Source: Enterococcus dispar ATCC 51266
GTDB lineage: Bacteria > Bacillota > Bacilli > Lactobacillales > Enterococcaceae
Assembly (NCBI RefSeq): GCF_000406945.1
Contig: NZ_KE136354.1
Location: forward strand, 1,603,707 to 1,667,706
Direction: 5' to 3'
Length of the DNA: 64,000 nt
The translations under genes were made by a program, and so were the position numbers. The notes beneath the pieces are model-generated. The model was not told the DNA's origin and ran no database searches. It saw nothing but the letters and a program-made list of their open reading frames with translations. Shown here in pieces: positions 35,324 through 43,601 of this stretch. How positions within the stretch are numbered: position 1 is the stretch's first letter; each line of letters begins with the position of its first letter.

Positions 35324-36274
35324 TTAGACTGAAACTTCCACGTCGCTACTTTTAAGTGTTTCAATTTTAATTTGTTCTGCCAGCTGACTTACATCAGAGA
35401 AATCCGTCAACCCTTTACGAAAAGCGGTTGAACTACCAGCAGCAATAGCTTTTTTCAAGGTTTCTGCTGGTGGCTGATCACTAATCATGCCTGCAAGAAA
35501 CGTAGCGAGTAATGTATCCCCCGCACAAGCAGTATTGACTACTTGACCTTTGGGTGAATTTCCGATTAAAACCATTTCTTTACTAATAAATATGGCGCCA
35601 TCCCCGCCTAAAGAAAGTAAAACATTTTGAGCCCCCGCTGCTATCAGACGCTTGGCATAAGCCAAGTAATCTGTTTTTGTTTGTAATTGGACGTCATACC
35701 AGGCAGCTAATTCTTCTTCATTGGGCTTTAGCAAAAAAGGTTTATAAGGTAGACATTCTAAAACTTCCTTATAGCTACTGTCGATAATGAGTTTGACGTT
35801 TTTTTCGTCACAGATTTGGCTGATAGCTACTAAAATTTCAGGTGATACTCCTTGCGGCAGACTGCCTGAAACACATAAATAATCGCCTGGTTGCAGTATT
35901 TTTTTTAGCGTTTGCAAAAACTCAGTAATTTTTTCGGCAGGAATTTCCGGCCCTTTATTGACTAATTTAAATTCTTCGCCAGTTTCGTTTACTTGAGTAA
36001 AAACATTAATCCGCGTCATACCGGGAACTTCAATAAAATGAGTGCTGATTGCTTTTTCCTTTAAAAAATCGTTGATATAGTGTCCGGTAAAACCGGCTTG
36101 AAAGCCTAATGCGGTATTGTCTATTCCCAATTGTTTTAAAATTAATGAAACGTTAACCCCTTTGCCATTGGCTTGAATGTCATCATCTTGCGTGCGATTA
36201 ACAGTATGCGGGTGCATCGTATCAGTTTCAATAAATAGATCTATTGCTAGGTTTAAGGTACATGTATAAATCAT
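35324..36274 (-). CDS. 1-phosphofructokinase / tagatose-6-phosphate kinase family
   Basis: This 316-residue PfkB-family kinase shows the N-terminal substrate region (NLAIDLF, NGKGVNVSLILKQLG) and the ATP-site motif ACAGDTLLATFLAG with catalytic Asp. FruK phosphorylates fructose 1-phosphate at C6; LacC acts on tagatose 6-phosphate. The linked fructose-type PTS, which yields 1-phosphates, favours a FruK role. The start at 36274 has AGGAGG directly upstream; the frame opens at 36304 without one. It is first in the operon, under a cre-like site and a 14-base palindrome. Confidence 0.9.
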   Translation of the reverse strand: MIYTCTLNLAIDLFIETDTMHPHTVNRTQDDDIQANGKGVNVSLILKQLGIDNTALGFQAGFTGHYINDFLKEKAISTHFIEVPGMTRINVFTQVNETGEEFKLVNKGPEIPAEKITEFLQTLKKILQPGDYLCVSGSLPQGVSPEILVAISQICDEKNVKLIIDSSYKEVLECLPYKPFLLKPNEEELAAWYDVQLQTKTDYLAYAKRLIAAGAQNVLLSLGGDGAIFISKEMVLIGNSPKGQVVNTACAGDTLLATFLAGMISDQPPAETLKKAIAAGSSTAFRKGLTDFSDVSQLAEQIKIETLKSSDVEVSV

Positions 36275-36314
36275 CTTGCCCCTCCTTTCATCCTTATTAT
36301 GCAATAGGAAACTA

Positions 36315-36328
36315 TGTAAATGTTTTCA
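36315..36328. promoter_or_regulatory. cre-like site in the fru promoter
   Basis: TGTAAATGTTTTCA resembles the CcpA catabolite-response consensus (TGWAANCGNTNNCA) except for T in place of the central C. On the minus strand it overlaps TTTACA, a possible -35 of the kinase promoter, so it could mediate glucose repression. Confidence 0.45.
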
Positions 36329-36345
36329 GATATGTTGGGAATAGC

Positions 36346-36359
36346 TGAAAAATTTTTCA
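36346..36359. promoter_or_regulatory. candidate RpiR operator
   Basis: TGAAAAATTTTTCA is a perfect 14-base palindrome in the 160-base divergent region between the PTS operon and its presumed regulator. Palindromes with TGAAA/TTTCA arms suit RpiR-type dimers. Confidence 0.45.
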
Positions 36360-36373
36360 CTTTTAGTAAGCGC

Positions 36374-36402
36374 TGTACATCAGTTTGATATAAAGTTACA
36401 AT
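36374..36402 (+). promoter_or_regulatory. promoter of the RpiR gene
   Basis: TGTACA (36374-36379) and TACAAT (36397-36402) are separated by 17 bases, 33 bases before the ATG. Confidence 0.5.
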
Positions 36403-36434
36403 AATAACAACTACTAATTGGAAAGGATATCCTC

Positions 36435-37181
36435 ATGGACCCACGATTAAGTGAATCAGAACAGTATTTATGGGATTTCATTCAAAAAAATATAACAAAT
36501 ATCCCTCACTATTCCATTGTTAAATTAAGCGAATTAGCCAATGTTTCGACTGCGACTATTGTCCGTACCATGAAAAAGAAAGGGTACGAAGGTTTTACAG
36601 CTTTCAAACATTCTTTAAAAGAAAAAGAAAATACCAACATCAATTTCTCCCATTTGGACAAAATCGATGAAGGTATTAAAATGGCTATTTTAAAAAATGA
36701 ACAAGAGGTTATTCGGACTATTAATATGATTGAAATCGGCAATATTGAAGATGCAATTCAACGCATCCACGCAGCTAAGCGGATTATGATTTTTGCCCGC
36801 GGCTTTTCTGAATTAATCGCCCAAGAAATGATGGTCAAACTGCAGCTTACTAATAAATATTGTGAACTTCATACCGATCCTAATATTATTCGCAATATTT
36901 CCCGTAAACTCACCAAAGAAGATGTTGTTATCTTTGTTTCCTTAAATGGCGAAACTGAAGAATTGGTAGTTGCGGCTAAAAATTGTTACGAAGCGGAAAT
37001 TGGCACAGTGCTACTTACTGCTAGTCGCCACTCTTCTTTAATAGAATATATCGAAATTCCTTTTATTGGCTTTAAATCAGAAGGCTCCTTTTTTCCAGAT
37101 TATGAGGTACGCTCGCGCCTGCCGCTTTCTATTATGGCCCGTATTCTGCTCGACTCTTATGCATTGCGGACAGCCAAGTAA
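36435..37181 (+). CDS. RpiR/MurR family transcriptional regulator
   Basis: This 248-residue regulator has an N-terminal HTH of the RpiR type (residues 1-75; YSIVKLSELANVSTATIVRTMKKKGYEGFTAFK) and a C-terminal SIS sugar-isomerase domain (about 105-230; RIMIFARGFSELIAQ, DVVIFVSLNGETEE). SIS domains sense phosphosugars. It is divergent from the PTS/kinase/aldolase operon across a short region with a palindrome, so it most likely regulates that operon in response to a ketohexose phosphate. AAGGA precedes ATG. Confidence 0.9.
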   Translation: MDPRLSESEQYLWDFIQKNITNIPHYSIVKLSELANVSTATIVRTMKKKGYEGFTAFKHSLKEKENTNINFSHLDKIDEGIKMAILKNEQEVIRTINMIEIGNIEDAIQRIHAAKRIMIFARGFSELIAQEMMVKLQLTNKYCELHTDPNIIRNISRKLTKEDVVIFVSLNGETEELVVAAKNCYEAEIGTVLLTASRHSSLIEYIEIPFIGFKSEGSFFPDYEVRSRLPLSIMARILLDSYALRTAK

Positions 37182-37194
37182 TCATGTAAAAAAC

Positions 37195-37242
37195 AAAAAC
37201 AGCTATCCTGTATGCCAAAAGCGCAAAAGGATAGCTGTTTTT
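37195..37242. terminator. bidirectional terminator rpiR / ybaK
   Basis: AAAAACAGCTATCCT and AGGATAGCTGTTTTT are exact complements around an 18-base loop, between two converging genes. Confidence 0.9.
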
Positions 37243-37252
37243 CTCCCAAAGA

Positions 37253-37729
37253 TTAAGCCGATAAAATATCTGCTTGAATCGGTGCGATTAATGTCAGCAA
37301 GTCATTCACCTGGACTTTAACACTGTGACCTAATTCCCCACTGGAAACAATCACTTCTTCATGTGCCAAAATACTGGTATCAAAAATTTGAACATAATCT
37401 GGATGTTGCATGAAAATCCCGATTGGCGTATTCGCACCATGAGGATATCCAGTTGCTGCTAAGACATATTCCATTGGCGGAAAGCCAACTTTACGATTAC
37501 CCGAAGCTTTGGCGGTTTTTTTATAATCCAACCGCCCATCTAAAGGAACTAAAGCAATTACCGTTCCTGTTTTGTTTCCTTTTAAAACCAAAGTCTTGTA
37601 AATTGTCGTCACAGTTAACTGTAATTTTTCAGCTTCTGCGCGACCATTTTCTTCATCACTTACATCAAAAGTAAAACTTTCAAAGGGTACATTTTTTGCG
37701 ATTAAAAATTCTTCCACTGCATTAGACAT
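37253..37729 (-). CDS. YbaK/EbsC family Cys-tRNA(Pro) deacylase
   Basis: This 158-residue protein is a single YbaK domain: TIYKTLVLKGNKTGTVIALVPLD with the conserved lysine, KKTAKASGNRKVGFPP, GYPHGANTPIGI and the SSGELGHSVKVQVNDLL C-terminus. YbaK enzymes hydrolyse mischarged Cys-tRNA-Pro and similar species. EbsC of Enterococcus belongs to this family. It overlaps the end of the upstream efflux gene by eight bases, so the two are co-transcribed and probably coupled. GGAGG lies 11 bases before ATG. Confidence 0.9.
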   Translation of the reverse strand: MSNAVEEFLIAKNVPFESFTFDVSDEENGRAEAEKLQLTVTTIYKTLVLKGNKTGTVIALVPLDGRLDYKKTAKASGNRKVGFPPMEYVLAATGYPHGANTPIGIFMQHPDYVQIFDTSILAHEEVIVSSGELGHSVKVQVNDLLTLIAPIQADILSA

Positions 37730-39161
37730 GTTTTCTGATGCCTCCTTGTTTTTTCACGCGATAAAGCGTCAAAAGCAGCGCCACTAAACAAAGTAAAAAG
37801 GAACCTAGGAAAGTAATTTTCATCCCATAAATAAAGACATCTGGCCGGTTGGCAATATAGGTTGTTACGCGTTCCCCCATTTTAGAACTCATGGCATCAT
37901 ATAAAATTGTCGTTGCCATTGAAATCCCGATAACCATCCCTAAATTACGGGCAAAAGAGTTCAAGCTACCCGCTACCCCCAGATTTTCTTTGGTGACACT
38001 ACTCATAACCATCGTGTTATTCGGGGATTGGAATAATGAGTTCCCCAATCCCATGATAGCAGTTGCAATCACGTAATACCACAATGGTGAATCAGCATGC
38101 ATAAACATATACATCAACTGGGTAACCGACAACATTCCTAAGCCAATTAAAACTAAAATTTCTGGTCCGATTTTATCTGTTAAATACCCACTTAAAGGAG
38201 AACCGATCACCATTAGAAATGGAAAAACCATCATTAAAAGCCCAGCATAACTAGGTGAAAGACCCCGAGCGCTTTGTAAGTAAAATGGAATCACGACATT
38301 GACAAAAAAGTTGGAAGAAAAAATCAGCAATGCCGTAATTAAGCTCATGGTAAATACTTTATTTTTGAAAATGCTAAAAGTAATTAAAGGTAATTTAACT
38401 TTCTTTTCCACATATAAAAAGACTATAAAACTAATAATTGCCAAAGCAAATAATACTAAAGGAATCGGGGTTAAAAAGCCATGTTCTTGTCCTAAAAAGA
38501 CCCCGCCAAAAAAGGTCATGATTGTAGCCGCAATCGCAGCAAAACCACCCATATCAATTTTTTGCGCGCTTAATGTAATATCTTTTGGTAAGAATTTTTC
38601 ACTAATCACCATAGTAATAATCCCCACCGGTACATTAATCCAAAAAATATAAGCCCATGAAAAATGCGCTAAAATCAAACCACCTAAACCAGGACCGGCA
38701 ATAGATCCTAAAGAAACAAAAGCACCAATCATTCCCAGTGCCCGACCTCTTTCATTCATTGGAAAAACTTCTGTAATAATCCCTGTATTAGTCGCCATAG
38801 TCATCGCAGCACCTAACGCTTGAATTACACGGGCAAACAACAAGAAAGCCAACGAATGATTAAATCCACACAGTAAAGAGCCAATCACAAAAATTAACGT
38901 GCCAATCCGATAAATTTTAATTTTGCCCCAGCTATCCCCAATTTTCCCGAATAACAATAAACAGGCACAAACCATCATTAAATAAATCGAAACAATCCAT
39001 TCAGATTGATTCATTGGTACTTGCATATCTTTTGAAATAGTCGGTAAGGCAATATTGACAATACTCCCATCCAAAGTGGACATAAAAGTAAACATCGAAA
39101 CTGCAACTAAAATCCACCAGCGATTTTTTTGAACCACTTTATCTTCTTGATATGTATGCAT
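37722..39161 (-). CDS. MFS transporter, DHA2 (EmrB/QacA) family drug efflux pump
   Basis: The 479-residue protein has 14 hydrophobic helices. Family marks are MFTFMSTLDGSIVNIALPTI (helix 1, acidic motif D1), LLLFGKIGDSWGKIKIYRIG (motif A) and LGAAMTMATNTGIITEVFP/GRALGMIGAFVSLGSIAGPGLGG (motif C). Such proton-driven pumps export drugs or lipophilic compounds; substrates cannot be predicted. GGGGAG precedes ATG. It leads a two-gene unit with ybaK. Confidence 0.92.
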   Translation of the reverse strand: MHTYQEDKVVQKNRWWILVAVSMFTFMSTLDGSIVNIALPTISKDMQVPMNQSEWIVSIYLMMVCACLLLFGKIGDSWGKIKIYRIGTLIFVIGSLLCGFNHSLAFLLFARVIQALGAAMTMATNTGIITEVFPMNERGRALGMIGAFVSLGSIAGPGLGGLILAHFSWAYIFWINVPVGIITMVISEKFLPKDITLSAQKIDMGGFAAIAATIMTFFGGVFLGQEHGFLTPIPLVLFALAIISFIVFLYVEKKVKLPLITFSIFKNKVFTMSLITALLIFSSNFFVNVVIPFYLQSARGLSPSYAGLLMMVFPFLMVIGSPLSGYLTDKIGPEILVLIGLGMLSVTQLMYMFMHADSPLWYYVIATAIMGLGNSLFQSPNNTMVMSSVTKENLGVAGSLNSFARNLGMVIGISMATTILYDAMSSKMGERVTTYIANRPDVFIYGMKITFLGSFLLCLVALLLTLYRVKKQGGIRKHV

Positions 39162-39395
39162 GTAAAACTCCCCTTATTAGAAAATAAAACTTGTTGCTCA
39201 GACAGCTATCTTGCGATCAAAAAGCGTCACTAAAATAGTATAATCGTTTTTCAGAAAGATTTCATAGATTTTGTTTAAAAAATAAGAAATGTTTTGTAAC
39301 TAGACTGCAGTTCTCAAGTATACAGCCCAAATTTACAAAAGTATTGCGTTGGTTTGGCTTTCTTGTCAAAACTTATAGCCCTTCAAACATACAAA

Positions 39396-39435
39396 AAAAA
39401 TCACTGAAACCTTTTATTTGGTTTCAGTGATTTTT
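39396..39435 (-). terminator. terminator of rnjB
   Basis: AAAAATCACTGAAACC and GGTTTCAGTGATTTTT form a 16-pair stem with an eight-base loop directly after the RNase J2 stop codon. The rest of 39162-39395 holds the efflux promoter (TATACT near 39235-39240 on the minus strand) and no gene. Confidence 0.9.
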
Positions 39436-39437
39436 GC

Positions 39438-41117
39438 TTATCTTCTTTTTTGGCGTTGGGAAGACTCCATAATAACCGGTAAGATAACGGGGCGACGTTT
39501 TGTTTGTTCAAACAAATAACGGCTTAAACGATCCCGAATGTCTTGTTTTAATTTACTCCATTCAAATTCTTCATCTTGCAAATGTTTTTCTACAATTTCA
39601 CTGACCATTTCGGCACTTTCACGAATTAAATCGCGGCTGGCTTTAACGTAGACAAAACCACGGGAAGTAATTTGAGGGGAAGAAACGATTTTTTTCTCCC
39701 GCCGATTAATGGTGACCACCGCAATAAAGATCCCGTCTTCTGATAAAATCTTGCGATCCCGTAACACGATGTTGCCAATATCGCCGACACCAATGCCATC
39801 AATCAAGACATTTTCCGCTGGAACCGAACCCGCTTGAATCATTTGCTCATTTTTATATTCTAAAATATCACCACGAGCTGTAATAAAGATATTTTTCAAA
39901 GGAATTCCAGTTAATTGCGCTAGCTCAGCATGGGCAGCAAGTTGTCGATATTCCCCTTGGATGGGAATCAAATATTTTGGTTTCAAAAGATTTAACATTA
40001 ATTGTAAATCATCAGGATTAGCATGGCCTGAAACCCGCATATTATCCGAAATTTGTTTCACTGTGCCGCCAGCTCGAAAGACAATATCTTCTGTTTTTGC
40101 CACAGTGGTTTCCATTGCGGTTGTTGGCGTCGTGGTGATATATACCAAATCGCCTTCTTGAATCCGCAGTGTCCGATGTGAACCATTGGCCATTCGTTGT
40201 AAAGATTTAATCGGTTCTCCCATTCGGCCAGTTTCTAAGACGATAATTTCTTCTGGTGGATAGTTTTTCATTTCTTTTTGGGTAATAAACAAATCTTCAT
40301 CCGGAACTTCTAATTTGTTTAATTTCATCGCTGTCCGAATAATCCGACCAAAATCTTGCCCGGTTAAAACGACTTTCCGGTTGCAACGATAAGCTGCGTT
40401 TAAAACTTGTTGTACCCGTTGTAAATTGCTGGCGACACCGGCAACGATGATGCGCCCTTCCCAATACTTAATCGTGTCGTACACTTCATCGGCAATTTGT
40501 CGTTCAGAAGCGACAGGTGTTGGATTTTCAGCATTGCTTGAAGTGCTCAAAAGTGCTAAAACTCCTTCTTTGCCAATTTCAGCAATACGGGCAAAGTCTG
40601 TTTGATACATTGGCACTGCCGCTTGATCAAACTTAAAGTCGCCAGTATAAACAATATTTCCTACTTTGGTTTTTAACGTAATTCCAACGGAGTCGGGAAT
40701 GGAATGGGTCGTTCTAAAAAAGCCCACTGTGGTTGTGCCAAAGTCAATTTCCGTATGTTCATCAATAACGTGAAATTCACGGAATTTTTTTGTGGCTTCA
40801 TTTTTGTGAACACCAATTTTTGCCAATTCAATTGTTAATTTCGTACCAAAAACAGGAACCTCTACTTTTTCCAAAAAGTAAGGCAATGCGCCAATCGCAT
40901 CCGCATGTCCATGGGTTAAAAAGACTCCGACAACGCGATCTGCATTTTCTTCTAAATAGGTAAAATCAGGAATGACCGTGTCAATTCCCAGTAATTCATT
41001 TTCAGGGTATTTCAACCCACAATCTAATACATAAATATCATCTTCCACTTCGGCGATGTACATATTTTTACCGTTCTCACGAACGCCGCCTAGTGGAATG
41101 ATTTTGATGTTACTCAA
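39438..41117 (-). CDS. rnjB: ribonuclease J2, catalytically degenerate
   Basis: The protein of 559 residues has the beta-lactamase/beta-CASP/RNase J layout, beginning IKIIPLGGVRENGKNMY as J2 subunits do. The metal motif normally HxHxDH reads HGHADA (69-74), and the IPIHGEYR motif reads IPIQGEYR, so several metal ligands are missing. In streptococci and enterococci J2 is known to be a poorly active partner of RNase J1. Later landmarks are GDFKFDQ, RVSGHA and the C-terminal domain. The TTG at 41117 has GAGGTG eight bases upstream; ATG 41123 is closer to that site and remains an alternative. Confidence 0.87.
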   Translation of the reverse strand: MSNIKIIPLGGVRENGKNMYIAEVEDDIYVLDCGLKYPENELLGIDTVIPDFTYLEENADRVVGVFLTHGHADAIGALPYFLEKVEVPVFGTKLTIELAKIGVHKNEATKKFREFHVIDEHTEIDFGTTTVGFFRTTHSIPDSVGITLKTKVGNIVYTGDFKFDQAAVPMYQTDFARIAEIGKEGVLALLSTSSNAENPTPVASERQIADEVYDTIKYWEGRIIVAGVASNLQRVQQVLNAAYRCNRKVVLTGQDFGRIIRTAMKLNKLEVPDEDLFITQKEMKNYPPEEIIVLETGRMGEPIKSLQRMANGSHRTLRIQEGDLVYITTTPTTAMETTVAKTEDIVFRAGGTVKQISDNMRVSGHANPDDLQLMLNLLKPKYLIPIQGEYRQLAAHAELAQLTGIPLKNIFITARGDILEYKNEQMIQAGSVPAENVLIDGIGVGDIGNIVLRDRKILSEDGIFIAVVTINRREKKIVSSPQITSRGFVYVKASRDLIRESAEMVSEIVEKHLQDEEFEWSKLKQDIRDRLSRYLFEQTKRRPVILPVIMESSQRQKRR

Positions 41118-41293
41118 AAACATTCACCTCTCAAAATTTTTTCTATATAAATAGTTATTTACTTTTCTGTGCCCAACTCGCCACTGTCCATTATACACTA
41201 TAACGCTACAAAAAGTTGCGGCAAACTGCTAAATTCTCGTGGAAGCGGTTTGCACTAAAACTTTCTTAAGTTCTTTTTCTTTAGAAGAAAAGC

Positions 41294-41357
41294 CACAAGT
41301 CGCTCATCCATTCTTTAAACTCCTATCGTAGCTTAAAGAATGGATGAGCGACTTGTG
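41294..41357. repeat. perfect 25-base inverted repeat between asd and rnjB
   Basis: The arms 41294-41318 and 41333-41357 are exact complements (CACAAGTCGCTCATCC at the outer end) around a 14-base loop. On the minus strand the hairpin is followed by a short CTTTTC tract, so it may end asd transcription, but the stem is much longer than most terminators here. Confidence 0.9.
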
Positions 41358-41383
41358 ACCAAATGCTAAGTAATTTTTCTAAT

Positions 41384-42442
41384 TTATTTTGGGACGCGAA
41401 CCAAATTCATTTCGTGTAGCGTTTCGGCAATCTGAACCGAATTCCATGCTGCACCTTTTAGTAAGTTGTCTGAAACAACCCACATGTGTAAGCCGGTTTC
41501 CACATCTAAATCACGACGAATGCGTCCGACAAAAGTAGCTTTTTGATCGACACTATTTAGCGCTTGCGGATAAATTTGTTGGCTTGGATCGTCTTGTAAT
41601 GTTACTCCGGGAGCCTGTGCTAATAAATCTTTTACCGCTTGCGGTGTTAGTTGTTTTTCTGTTTCAAGATAAATCGATTCCGAGTGGCCGCTAACAACGG
41701 GAATACGGACGCAGGTTGCTGCCACTTTGATTGCATTATCTGCCATAATTTTATGCGTTTCGTTAATCATTTTCCACTCTTCATAAGTGTAATCGTCTTC
41801 AGCAAAGACATCAATTTGTGGGAGTGCGTTAAAAGCAATCGGATAATGCTTTTTATCACTGCCAGCCGGTAAAATTTGCGGATTTAATTCCTCTTTGGTT
41901 TTACCTGCAAGTAAATCTGTGGCTTCTTGTTTTAACTCTTCTATTGCTTTGGCACCGGCACCCGAAACGGCTTGGTAAGTCGATACGATAATGCGTTTTA
42001 AGCCTGCTTTTTGGCGAATGGGTTCTAGGGCCACCATCATTTGAATGGTTGAGCAATTCGGATTGGCAATAATTCCTTTGTGCTGTTTTAAAGCCTCAGG
42101 GTTTACTTCAGGTACCACCAAGGGCACGTCTGGATCCATGCGGAAATGACTGGTATTGTCTACCACCACAGCGCCACGTTTTACCGCTTCTGGGGCAAAG
42201 ATTTTGGAAATCCCACCACCAGCTGAAAATAGCGCTAAATCTACCTCGTTAAAAGAATCTGGTACTAATTCTTCAATCGTCAATGTTTTGCCTTTAAATT
42301 CTCTGGTTTTACCAGCAGAACGTTTGGAAGCCAGCAATTTGACACTGGCAATTGGCAAAGTAGTATCTTCTAACATCTCAATCATTTTTGTTCCGACCGC
42401 GCCTGTTGCACCCACAACGGCGATACGATATCCTTTTTCCAT
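41384..42442 (-). CDS. asd: aspartate-semialdehyde dehydrogenase
   Basis: Asd reduces beta-aspartyl phosphate to aspartate semialdehyde, the branch point to lysine, threonine and methionine and the substrate of DapA. The 352-residue enzyme has the NADP motif VGATGAVG (10-17), DNTSHFRMD (95-103), catalytic C130 in ANPNCSTIQ, and the SGHSES motif with the catalytic His. It is a single-gene unit, away from the dap clusters. A palindrome and a CodY-like site lie upstream. Confidence 0.96.
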   Translation of the reverse strand: MEKGYRIAVVGATGAVGTKMIEMLEDTTLPIASVKLLASKRSAGKTREFKGKTLTIEELVPDSFNEVDLALFSAGGGISKIFAPEAVKRGAVVVDNTSHFRMDPDVPLVVPEVNPEALKQHKGIIANPNCSTIQMMVALEPIRQKAGLKRIIVSTYQAVSGAGAKAIEELKQEATDLLAGKTKEELNPQILPAGSDKKHYPIAFNALPQIDVFAEDDYTYEEWKMINETHKIMADNAIKVAATCVRIPVVSGHSESIYLETEKQLTPQAVKDLLAQAPGVTLQDDPSQQIYPQALNSVDQKATFVGRIRRDLDVETGLHMWVVSDNLLKGAAWNSVQIAETLHEMNLVRVPK

Positions 42443-42514
42443 CCACTACACCCCTAAGTACAAATTTCACCTGTCTCTGACAAGGAATTGATATTTTTGC
42501 TATTTTAGCACAAT

Positions 42515-42530
42515 CTGAAATAAATTTCAG
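42515..42530. promoter_or_regulatory. operator-like palindrome upstream of asd
   Basis: CTGAAAT-AA-ATTTCAG is a perfect inverted repeat spanning the -35 region of a probable extended -10 promoter (TGCTAAAAT on the minus strand). The binding protein is unknown. Confidence 0.4.
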
Positions 42531-42543
42531 TAAATACTAAAAA

Positions 42544-42558
42544 ACGATTCAGAAAATT
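42544..42558. promoter_or_regulatory. weak CodY-like box upstream of asd
   Basis: ACGATTCAGAAAATT matches 12 of 15 positions of the CodY consensus; the right half is perfect. Taken alone it is weak, but it is consistent with better sites before amt, serC and dapA. Confidence 0.3.
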
Positions 42559-42583
42559 ACGACAATTAAAGCATATCAAAAAA

Positions 42584-42610
42584 GGACTGCCATTTTCTAA
42601 ATGGTAGCCC
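42584..42610 (-). terminator. terminator of the esterase gene
   Basis: GGACTGCCATTT and AAATGGTAGCCC pair around TCT, with an A tract at the left that is the T tract of the minus transcript. Confidence 0.7.
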
Positions 42611-42617
42611 TCTACTG

Positions 42618-43223
42618 CTATAAAGAAATATTGTGTAACCAATTACGGGCATGATTTACTTCATCAGCAGATAATTGATGCCCTTGCTTAGTCTGTTTAA
42701 TTGTTAAATCCGCCCCGCGACTATCAAAAGCTGTTGCCAATTCATTGAAAGATGCTGGTGAAACAATTGGATCCCCTTGACCAAAGGAAAGCCAAATTCG
42801 CTTATCCTGTAAAGAAAATTTTTCTTGGTGGACACCTAAAGACATGGGATGGAAAAAAATACCTTGAGTTAATTCTGTTTCTCGTTCGAGTAATAAATGA
42901 GCCGCAATATTGGCACCATTGGAGTAGCCAACTAGGATCCAGTCACTTAGCGGTACACCTTTTTGACTACTAACCCGTTTAATCTCCTCATATAAATTGT
43001 CGGTTTCTTCTTCTAAACTCACTAAATCAAATTGATTTAAACCATTACGTTTGAAAAAACGATTCATCCCGTCTTCTTCTACTTCGCCACGAAACGATAA
43101 AATCTCACAACCACCATCTAAAAAGCGGGCAATATCTACAAGGGACGTTTCATCACCACCCGTACCATGTAAGAGCAGTAACTTCTTAGCACCTGTGGTA
43201 CCCGCATCATATAAATACTTCAT
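42618..43223 (-). CDS. alpha/beta hydrolase, phospholipase/carboxylesterase family
   Basis: This 201-residue alpha/beta hydrolase has the oxyanion-type LLLLHGTGGDE near the N-terminus, the nucleophile elbow GYSNGA (serine near residue 108), an acidic residue in SFGQGDPIVSP and a terminal histidine in KQGHQLSADE. It resembles small cytoplasmic carboxylesterases of the YtpA/MhqD group. The substrate is unknown. The start at 43223 was chosen because GGAGGT lies six bases before ATG; the frame opens at 43277 without a site. It is a single gene. Confidence 0.85.
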   Translation of the reverse strand: MKYLYDAGTTGAKKLLLLHGTGGDETSLVDIARFLDGGCEILSFRGEVEEDGMNRFFKRNGLNQFDLVSLEEETDNLYEEIKRVSSQKGVPLSDWILVGYSNGANIAAHLLLERETELTQGIFFHPMSLGVHQEKFSLQDKRIWLSFGQGDPIVSPASFNELATAFDSRGADLTIKQTKQGHQLSADEVNHARNWLHNISL

Positions 43224-43442
43224 TTTTTTACCTCCATGAGCAGTTCTAATAACGTCATAAAAAGCACAATCGGCCAAATAAATTTTATTATCTGTTTTTT
43301 AAATAAAATGTCTCTTACTTTTATTTTTACGACAAATCTGTGAGAAAATTTCTCCTTCTAAACAAGCTTACTAATTGTAAGTATCATAACAAATAAATTC
43401 ATTTTACTCAATTATTTTATCTTTTTTAGGAAAGTCACTTTA
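43224..43442. other. intergenic stretch upstream of the esterase gene
   Basis: AT-rich, with no gene. A 13-base inverted repeat GAGAAA-A-TTTCTC (about 43341-43353) could be an operator for the minus-strand esterase. The right part merges into the candidate small-RNA promoter. Confidence 0.4.
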
Positions 43443-43601
43443 TTTAACTTTATCGCGTTCCTATACTATAATAAATTTAAGGGAAATTTTGGGGAAGATT
43501 TCCGTCAACGTGTAGGGGAGAGTGTTATTCCTTACGTCATCATGGCTAGATTACTAGCAAAAAATAAGACTTGGATTTAGATATCCAAGTCTTATTTTTT
43601 A
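43443..43601 (+). ncRNA. candidate small RNA (promoter, about 120-nt transcript, terminator)
   Basis: TTTAAC (43443-43448) and a perfect TATAAT (43467-43472), 18 bases apart, face right. A GGAAAT/ATTTCC hairpin follows (about 43482-43504), then a GGGGAG-containing stretch, and at 43564-43600 a 13-pair terminator stem with a T tract. No protein-coding frame of useful length lies between, so a regulatory RNA starting near 43479 is proposed. I do not recognise its family. Confidence 0.45.
43564..43601. terminator. bidirectional terminator after GH25 gene / candidate sRNA
   Basis: ATAAGACTTGGAT and ATCCAAGTCTTAT are exact complements around TTAGAT, with A and T tracts on the two sides. Confidence 0.9.

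Noticed and set aside
36364-36378. AGTAAGCGCTGTACA as a cre site
   Set aside because: Core AAGCG fits, but the spacing to the CA end is one base too long; the site at 36315-36328 is better.
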